Shown here: positions 59,536 through 64,000 of the stretch, piece after piece | Numbering within the stretch: position 1 is the stretch's first letter | Layout: the number at the start of each line of letters is the position of its first letter | Assembly: GCF_000278115.1 (NCBI RefSeq) | Contig: NZ_JH725117.1 | Span: 160,330-224,329 of the forward strand | Reading direction: 5' to 3' | DNA: 64,000 bases | Source: Bartonella sp. DB5-6 | Lineage (GTDB): Bacteria > Pseudomonadota > Alphaproteobacteria > Rhizobiales > Rhizobiaceae | Made by a program: the position numbers and the translations under genes | Notes under the pieces: model-generated | What the model was told of the DNA's origin: nothing | Database searches by the model: none | The model's input: the letters and a program-made list of their open reading frames with translations, nothing else

Positions 59536-59684
59536 AACCAACCATGAAACTGTATGAAATAAGGTGTTCTTTTTAACGTGAAGCCTTTATCCATCAGTTG
59601 TATATATACTAGTGAAATTTTCACTTATGTTGCAAGAAAAGGATGTTGTTTATTGGCAACTTCAATCATAATGGAAATAAAATC

Positions 59685-60005
59685 ATGAAACAATTAAATA
59701 CTTTCCAGAAAAAAATTGAAAATGTAAGAAATAGGATTCGTGTTGCTTTTATAATTCCAGTTTTATTCTTAGCGACAAAGCCCACATATGCTCAAGAAAA
59801 AACAAATAACATAGATGTTTTCATAGGTATGCAGTACGGGTTAAGTGTAATTATTCCCATTGCGTCTGCTATCGTTCTTGTATTTCTATTATTTCTTTGG
59901 GCGTTTCGCATCATTGCAAGGGCTACATTTGCACGGTGGGCGTTCAGTGTCGTTATTGCTGGTGCAGCATTTTATCTTAGCCATATATTATTTCATATCA
60001 GCTAA
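59685..60005 (+). CDS. trwL: Divergent VirB2-like pilin TrwL, copy 6
   Basis: 106 residues from ATG 59685. A signal peptide ending TYA precedes QEKTNNIDVFIGMQYGLSVI; both hydrophobic helices are kept, but the CLAIGYAGRYIEKDTF core is replaced by FLLFLWAFRIIARATFARWA. Only the fold and FARWAFSVVIAGAA at the end tie it to the others. It adjoins trwM by 12 bp. It may be the ancestral single trwL or a minor subunit with a different task. Confidence 0.85.
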   Translation: MKQLNTFQKKIENVRNRIRVAFIIPVLFLATKPTYAQEKTNNIDVFIGMQYGLSVIIPIASAIVLVFLLFLWAFRIIARATFARWAFSVVIAGAAFYLSHILFHIS

Positions 60006-60017
60006 TCGGAGAGGCTC

Positions 60018-60326
60018 ATGAGATCGCAAAAACATGAAGAATTTCCCTTATTCAAGGGAGCAACTCGTGTTCCAACCCTTTGGGGTGTACCCATGATGCC
60101 ACTTATTATTATGGTTGTAGGTGTCGCTTCTATTGCCATGACGATGAATATCTTTTTGTGGATCATAGCGCCACCATTATGGTTTATTATGGCACAAATC
60201 ACCAAAAACGATGATAAAGCATTCCGGATCTGGTGGTTGTGGATTGATACTAAGTTCCGTAACCGAAACAAGAACTTTTGGGGCGCCTCAAGTTACAGTC
60301 CCTCTAACTACCGCAAAAGGAGATAA
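60018..60326 (+). CDS. trwM: VirB3-like protein TrwM
   Basis: 102-residue inner-membrane component of the secretion machine. Starts MRSQKHEEFPLFKGATRVPT, typical for VirB3, followed by two adjacent hydrophobic helices (about 24-60) and a basic tail. VirB3 works with VirB4 in pilus assembly; the trwK gene follows by 2 bp. Confidence 0.95.
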   Translation: MRSQKHEEFPLFKGATRVPTLWGVPMMPLIIMVVGVASIAMTMNIFLWIIAPPLWFIMAQITKNDDKAFRIWWLWIDTKFRNRNKNFWGASSYSPSNYRKRR

Positions 60327-60328
60327 GC

Positions 60329-62800
60329 ATGACGGCTGTTGAAAGCAGCAAGCGCCTTGCATCAGAGACACCAGTAAGTCTGTTCATACCCTACTCACAC
60401 CATATCACAGATACGATTATCTCTACCAAAAATGCAGAATATTTATCTGTCTGGAAGATTGATGGGTGTTCGCATCAAAGTGCTTCGGAAGAAGAAATTT
60501 TTCAGTGGACAAAAGAGCTAAACAACACCTTGCGTGGTATTGCATCAGCCAATTTATCTCTGTGGACTCATATCGTGCGTCGGCGTGTTTATGAATATCC
60601 CGATTCAATGTTTGATAAGATGTTTTGCTATCAGCTTGATGAAAAATACCGGCAAAGCTTTACTGGTTATAATCTAATGGTCAATGACCTGTATCTAACC
60701 ATTGTTTTTCAACCGATAGCCGATAAGGTTATGTCATTTTTTTCTCAGCATGAACGCGAAACGCTCGATCAGAAAAAGATGCGGCAAGAATCATGTATAA
60801 AAGCTCTCAATGATATTAATCGCACCTTAAGTCAATCATTAAAACGTTACGGTGCAGAACTTCTTGGTGCTTATGAAAAAAATGGGCATGCCTATTCTTC
60901 TGCCCTTGAATTTCTTGGAATGCTGATTAACGGCGAATACCGACCTATGCCAATATGCCATGATCGTTTTGCGGACTATATGTCTATCAATCGGCCTTTT
61001 TTCTCGAAATGGGGTGCTGTAGGTGAACTGCGTACAACCACTGGAATGCGTCGATTTGGAATGCTGGAAATTAAGGAATACGACACAACAACCAGACCGG
61101 GTCAACTTAATGTTTTGCTGGAAAGCGATTTCGAATTTGTGTTGACACAGAGTTTTTCGGTGCTCTCACGACATGCTGCCAAGGATTATTTGCAGAGGCA
61201 TCAACGTAATCTTATTGATGCACGCGATGTGGCAACGAGTCAAATTGAACAAATTGACGAAGCACTTAACCAGCTTGTAAGTGGGCATTTTGTTATGGGT
61301 GAGCATCATTGTACATTGACACTTTACGGCGATACAATTCAACAAGTTCGCGACCATATGGCAAAAGCGAGCGCGGCACTACTAGACGTTGCAGTATTGC
61401 CAAAACCTGTAGATTTAGCCATAGAGGCTGGTTATTGGGCACAACTTCCCGCAAATTGGAAATGGCGACCACGTCCTGCGCCCATTACGTCACTGAATTT
61501 CTTGTCATTCTCGTCCTTTCATAATTTTATGTCAGGTAAGCCGACTGGAAATCCATGGGGTCCCGCAGTCACGATTCTTAAAACAACCAGTAAAACACCG
61601 CTTTATTTCAATTTTCATGTCTCCAAACTTGAAGAAGATTCAACGGACAAGCGTCTCCTTGGGAATACCGCACTCATCGGACAATCAGGTTCCGGTAAAA
61701 CGGTGCTACTTGGGTTCCTGTTAGCGCAAGCGCAAAAATTTAAGCCGACAACCGTTGTGTTTGATAAAGATCGTGGCATGGAAATTGCTATTCGGGCAAT
61801 GGGTGGTAAATATCTATCATTTAAAGCTGGTAAGCAAAGTGGTTTTAATCCATTCCGGCTGCCCCCCACACAAGACAATCTGATTTTTCTAAAACAGTTT
61901 GTTAAAAAGTTAGCAGAAGCTGGTGGTGAAATTACACATCACGACAGCGAAGAAATTAACCAAGCTGTCACGTCTGTTATGAGTAGCAACATTGATCCAT
62001 CACTACGTCGCTTGTCTTTTCTAGTGCAATTCCTACCAAATCCGCATTTAAGTGATTATAATGCACATCCATCAGTTCATGCTCGCTTAATAAAATGGTG
62101 TGAAGGTGGTGATTATGGATGGTTATTTGACAATCCCAATGATGCCCTTGATCTTTCAACACATCAAATTTATGGCTTTGATATCACAGAATTCTTAGAT
62201 AACCCAGAAACTCGTACTCCGGTAATGATGTATTTGCTTTACCGCACCGAAGGAATGATTAGCGGGCAACGCTTTATGTATATTTTTGACGAGTTTTGGA
62301 AACCTTTGCAAGACCCGTATTTTGAGGATTTGGCAAAGAATAAACAAAAAACTATCCGTAAACAAAATGGTATTTTTGTTTACGCTACACAAGAGCCTAG
62401 TGATGCCTTGGAAAGCAATATCGCCAAGACGCTTATTCAGCAGTGCGCAACTTACATTTTTTTAGCCAATCCTAAAGCAAATTACGAAGATTATACGCAA
62501 GGATTCAAACTCACAGATGCTGAATTTGAGCTTATAAAAGGACTTGGAGAGTTTAGCCGTCAGTTCCTTATCAAACAAGGTGATCAATCGGCACTTGCAG
62601 AACTAAATCTCGGCAAATTCCATGTAACAATTGATGGAAAAACTATCGAGCGTGACTTTAGTGATGAACTTTTAGTGTTATCAGGTACGCCTGATAACGC
62701 AGAATTGGCCGAAAGCATTATCAATAAAGTAGGTGATGATCCAGCAGTGTGGTTACCAATTTTTTTACAACATGTAAAAGCTGATAGGAGGGAAACATGA
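60329..62800 (+). CDS. trwK: VirB4-like ATPase TrwK
   Basis: Largest ATPase of the type IV secretion system, needed for pilus formation and export. 823 residues. The N-terminal VirB4 domain (about 1-420) is followed by the RecA-like motor with Walker A GQSGSGKT (about 450-457) and Walker B YIFDEFWKPL (about 650-659), and RKQNGIFVYATQEPSD. Very close to R388 TrwK in plan. It overlaps trwJ by 4 bp. Confidence 0.97.
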   Translation: MTAVESSKRLASETPVSLFIPYSHHITDTIISTKNAEYLSVWKIDGCSHQSASEEEIFQWTKELNNTLRGIASANLSLWTHIVRRRVYEYPDSMFDKMFCYQLDEKYRQSFTGYNLMVNDLYLTIVFQPIADKVMSFFSQHERETLDQKKMRQESCIKALNDINRTLSQSLKRYGAELLGAYEKNGHAYSSALEFLGMLINGEYRPMPICHDRFADYMSINRPFFSKWGAVGELRTTTGMRRFGMLEIKEYDTTTRPGQLNVLLESDFEFVLTQSFSVLSRHAAKDYLQRHQRNLIDARDVATSQIEQIDEALNQLVSGHFVMGEHHCTLTLYGDTIQQVRDHMAKASAALLDVAVLPKPVDLAIEAGYWAQLPANWKWRPRPAPITSLNFLSFSSFHNFMSGKPTGNPWGPAVTILKTTSKTPLYFNFHVSKLEEDSTDKRLLGNTALIGQSGSGKTVLLGFLLAQAQKFKPTTVVFDKDRGMEIAIRAMGGKYLSFKAGKQSGFNPFRLPPTQDNLIFLKQFVKKLAEAGGEITHHDSEEINQAVTSVMSSNIDPSLRRLSFLVQFLPNPHLSDYNAHPSVHARLIKWCEGGDYGWLFDNPNDALDLSTHQIYGFDITEFLDNPETRTPVMMYLLYRTEGMISGQRFMYIFDEFWKPLQDPYFEDLAKNKQKTIRKQNGIFVYATQEPSDALESNIAKTLIQQCATYIFLANPKANYEDYTQGFKLTDAEFELIKGLGEFSRQFLIKQGDQSALAELNLGKFHVTIDGKTIERDFSDELLVLSGTPDNAELAESIINKVGDDPAVWLPIFLQHVKADRRET

Positions 62801-63534
62801 AAAAGGTGATTATCGCAATCGCAACAATAGCAATTGTAGGAATTCCAAACTCAGCAATGGCTTGGGCTTGGCCAGTACCGGCAGATTGGACTAAGTGGTT
62901 TCCAGATCCGAAGCCGAAGCCGAAGCCGAAGCCTAAAAAGCCTTCTGTACCAGATCATTATTTAGAGCTTATCGATTTAATAAGACAACACCTTGAAGTA
63001 AAACAAAAGCAGTTGGAGCAAGCACAAAAAACACATAACGCTATTATGAGTGACCAAAAATCCAAGTCTACACAAACAGATTACACCAGTTTTTTTCTCA
63101 AGAAACCAGAATTGATCTACAAAGGTGGTCAGCCGGATATACTTACATCGCTTACAAAGATTTTAGAAGAAGAAGGAATTACTAGCTCTCATCATAAGTC
63201 TCGCGATTCTATCAGTAAACGTATCCAATACGCAGCTGCCATTGATAAAGCTGTAAGTTTACAAGCTTTTCAAGAAACAGAAAATCGTTTTGAGCAAATC
63301 TCAAAACTTGTAGAACAAATAGATAAAACAGTTGATCTAAAAAGCATTGCCGAGTTACAAGCACGCATAAAAGGCATGTTAACTATGATCCAGAATGAAA
63401 CGGCAAAATTTCAAATGGTCACACATTCACGCAATGCAGAACAAACACTCATCAGTCAACAAAAACAAAAACGCAATATGAAAATTCTTAACAGTAAAAA
63501 TAGCGAAATGCCTACTATAAGATCTATAAGATGA
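62797..63534 (+). CDS. trwJ: VirB5-like minor pilin TrwJ
   Basis: 245 residues. A signal peptide (cut after SAMA, about 22) precedes a Trp/Pro-rich start and a run of Lys-Pro repeats (about 39-48). A long helical part (about 58-205) follows, with a basic C-terminal tail. VirB5 sits at the pilus tip; Bartonella TrwJ is known to mediate host-specific binding to erythrocytes. Other Bartonella have tandem trwJ-I-H copies, so further copies may lie past the window. Confidence 0.9.
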   Translation: MKKVIIAIATIAIVGIPNSAMAWAWPVPADWTKWFPDPKPKPKPKPKKPSVPDHYLELIDLIRQHLEVKQKQLEQAQKTHNAIMSDQKSKSTQTDYTSFFLKKPELIYKGGQPDILTSLTKILEEEGITSSHHKSRDSISKRIQYAAAIDKAVSLQAFQETENRFEQISKLVEQIDKTVDLKSIAELQARIKGMLTMIQNETAKFQMVTHSRNAEQTLISQQKQKRNMKILNSKNSEMPTIRSIR

Positions 63535-63760
63535 TGTTTTTATAAACAACTTATCTCAGCGATCAGTTATTTTTACCTCTGCTCTTAGGAAAAATCAACT
63601 ACATAGTATCGGGTATACTCTCAATATTCTAAAGAAACACACAAAGATTTAATCCACCCCAATCCCAATAAAATGCCGATCTTGATTATGTAAATGTAAA
63701 TGTAACATACACCATATCTCAAGGTAATGGAAAACTAGAAATTCGCTAAAGAGGAATGCT
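63535..63760. other. trwJ-trwI gap with a possible broken small gene
   Basis: 226 bp. In R388 a small entry-exclusion lipoprotein gene (eex) lies here. Here a plus-strand frame encodes only the end of something, DLDYVNVNVTYTISQGNGKL and EIR, stop at about 63748-63750, without a start. No lipobox is seen. The remnant is too short to identify. Confidence 0.35.
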
Positions 63761-64000
63761 ATGAACTTCATAATGTTCACGCAACTTTTCAATCACATTG
63801 ATAATGCAACAAAAACATATGTCACAGAAATTTCCTCAAAAGCAATTATCACGATTACTCCTTTCGTATCAATCGGTCTCACCATCGCTTTTATCATATA
63901 TGGATGGCTCGTCATGCGTGGTGCGATAGATATGCCAGTCTCTGAATTCTTAAGCCGTTGCTTGCGAATAAGCATTATTACTTCAATTGCACTAACTACA
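63761..64000 (+). CDS. trwI: VirB6-like membrane protein TrwI, N-terminal part (partial)
   Basis: First 80 codons, cut by the window edge. ATG 63761 has GAGGA about 5 bases upstream. MNFIMFTQLFNHIDNATKTY and then a first hydrophobic helix (about 32-57, with YGWLVMRGAIDMPVSEFL) match VirB6/TrwI. VirB6 is the polytopic inner-membrane channel part of the machine. Confidence 0.88.
   Translation, partial: MNFIMFTQLFNHIDNATKTYVTEISSKAIITITPFVSIGLTIAFIIYGWLVMRGAIDMPVSEFLSRCLRISIITSIALTT

Overview
The window looks like a chromosomal segment of a Bartonella species (Rhizobiales, Alphaproteobacteria). The evidence is an AT-rich genome with alphaproteobacterial housekeeping genes (atpHAGDC order, a 7Fe ferredoxin next to carD, the lysine-rich N-terminal extension of AtpD) and, at the right end, a Trw-type type IV secretion locus with amplified VirB2-like trwL genes. 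That locus is characteristic of the lineage of Bartonella that uses Trw for red-cell attachment. The species cannot be fixed from the sequence alone.

Layout. 1-6.8 kb: end of an M48 protease, rpoH, a helicase remnant that has lost its ATPase half, ferredoxin, carD, rpmF, ispA. 7.1-10.5 kb: an AT-rich island on the minus strand with a short peptide gene, a hairpin, a stand-alone Clp-like AAA+ ATPase, a MccB-like E1 adenylating enzyme and an MFS exporter. This is a microcin C-like (peptide-nucleotide) biosynthesis cluster, abutting a fragment of a phage capsid gene. 11-28.7 kb: ispG, a small membrane-anchored protein, an EmrAB-type efflux pair, the atpHAGDC operon, priA, tal, lptE-leuS and a PLP-homeostasis gene.

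29.3-32.0 kb: a very AT-rich, duplicated locus of tiny genes. Each of two units has a conserved leader of about 130 bp, a strong Shine-Dalgarno, a glycine-rich two-cysteine peptide, a long inverted repeat, then a run of paralogous two-helix membrane proteins of 50-72 residues. It resembles a bacteriocin-like peptide with immunity-like proteins, but I recognise no described family. I consider this and the microcin C-like cluster the two most interesting systems here.

32.5-54.1 kb: acs, ftsEX with a YdcF-like gene, a 1652-residue single-polypeptide restriction-modification enzyme (type ISP-like), an amber-interrupted small membrane gene, a MacAB-type efflux operon with its outer-membrane factor, xth, lolA, ftsK (with a decayed duplication of its 3' end) and ubiH.

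55.3-64.0 kb: an H-NS-like gene divergent from the trw locus, tandem promoter-like motifs, an unknown gene translationally coupled to trwN, a small conserved unknown gene, five closely related trwL pilin genes plus a sixth divergent one, then trwM, trwK, trwJ and the start of trwI, cut by the window edge. No tRNA, rRNA, CRISPR array or intact transposase was seen.
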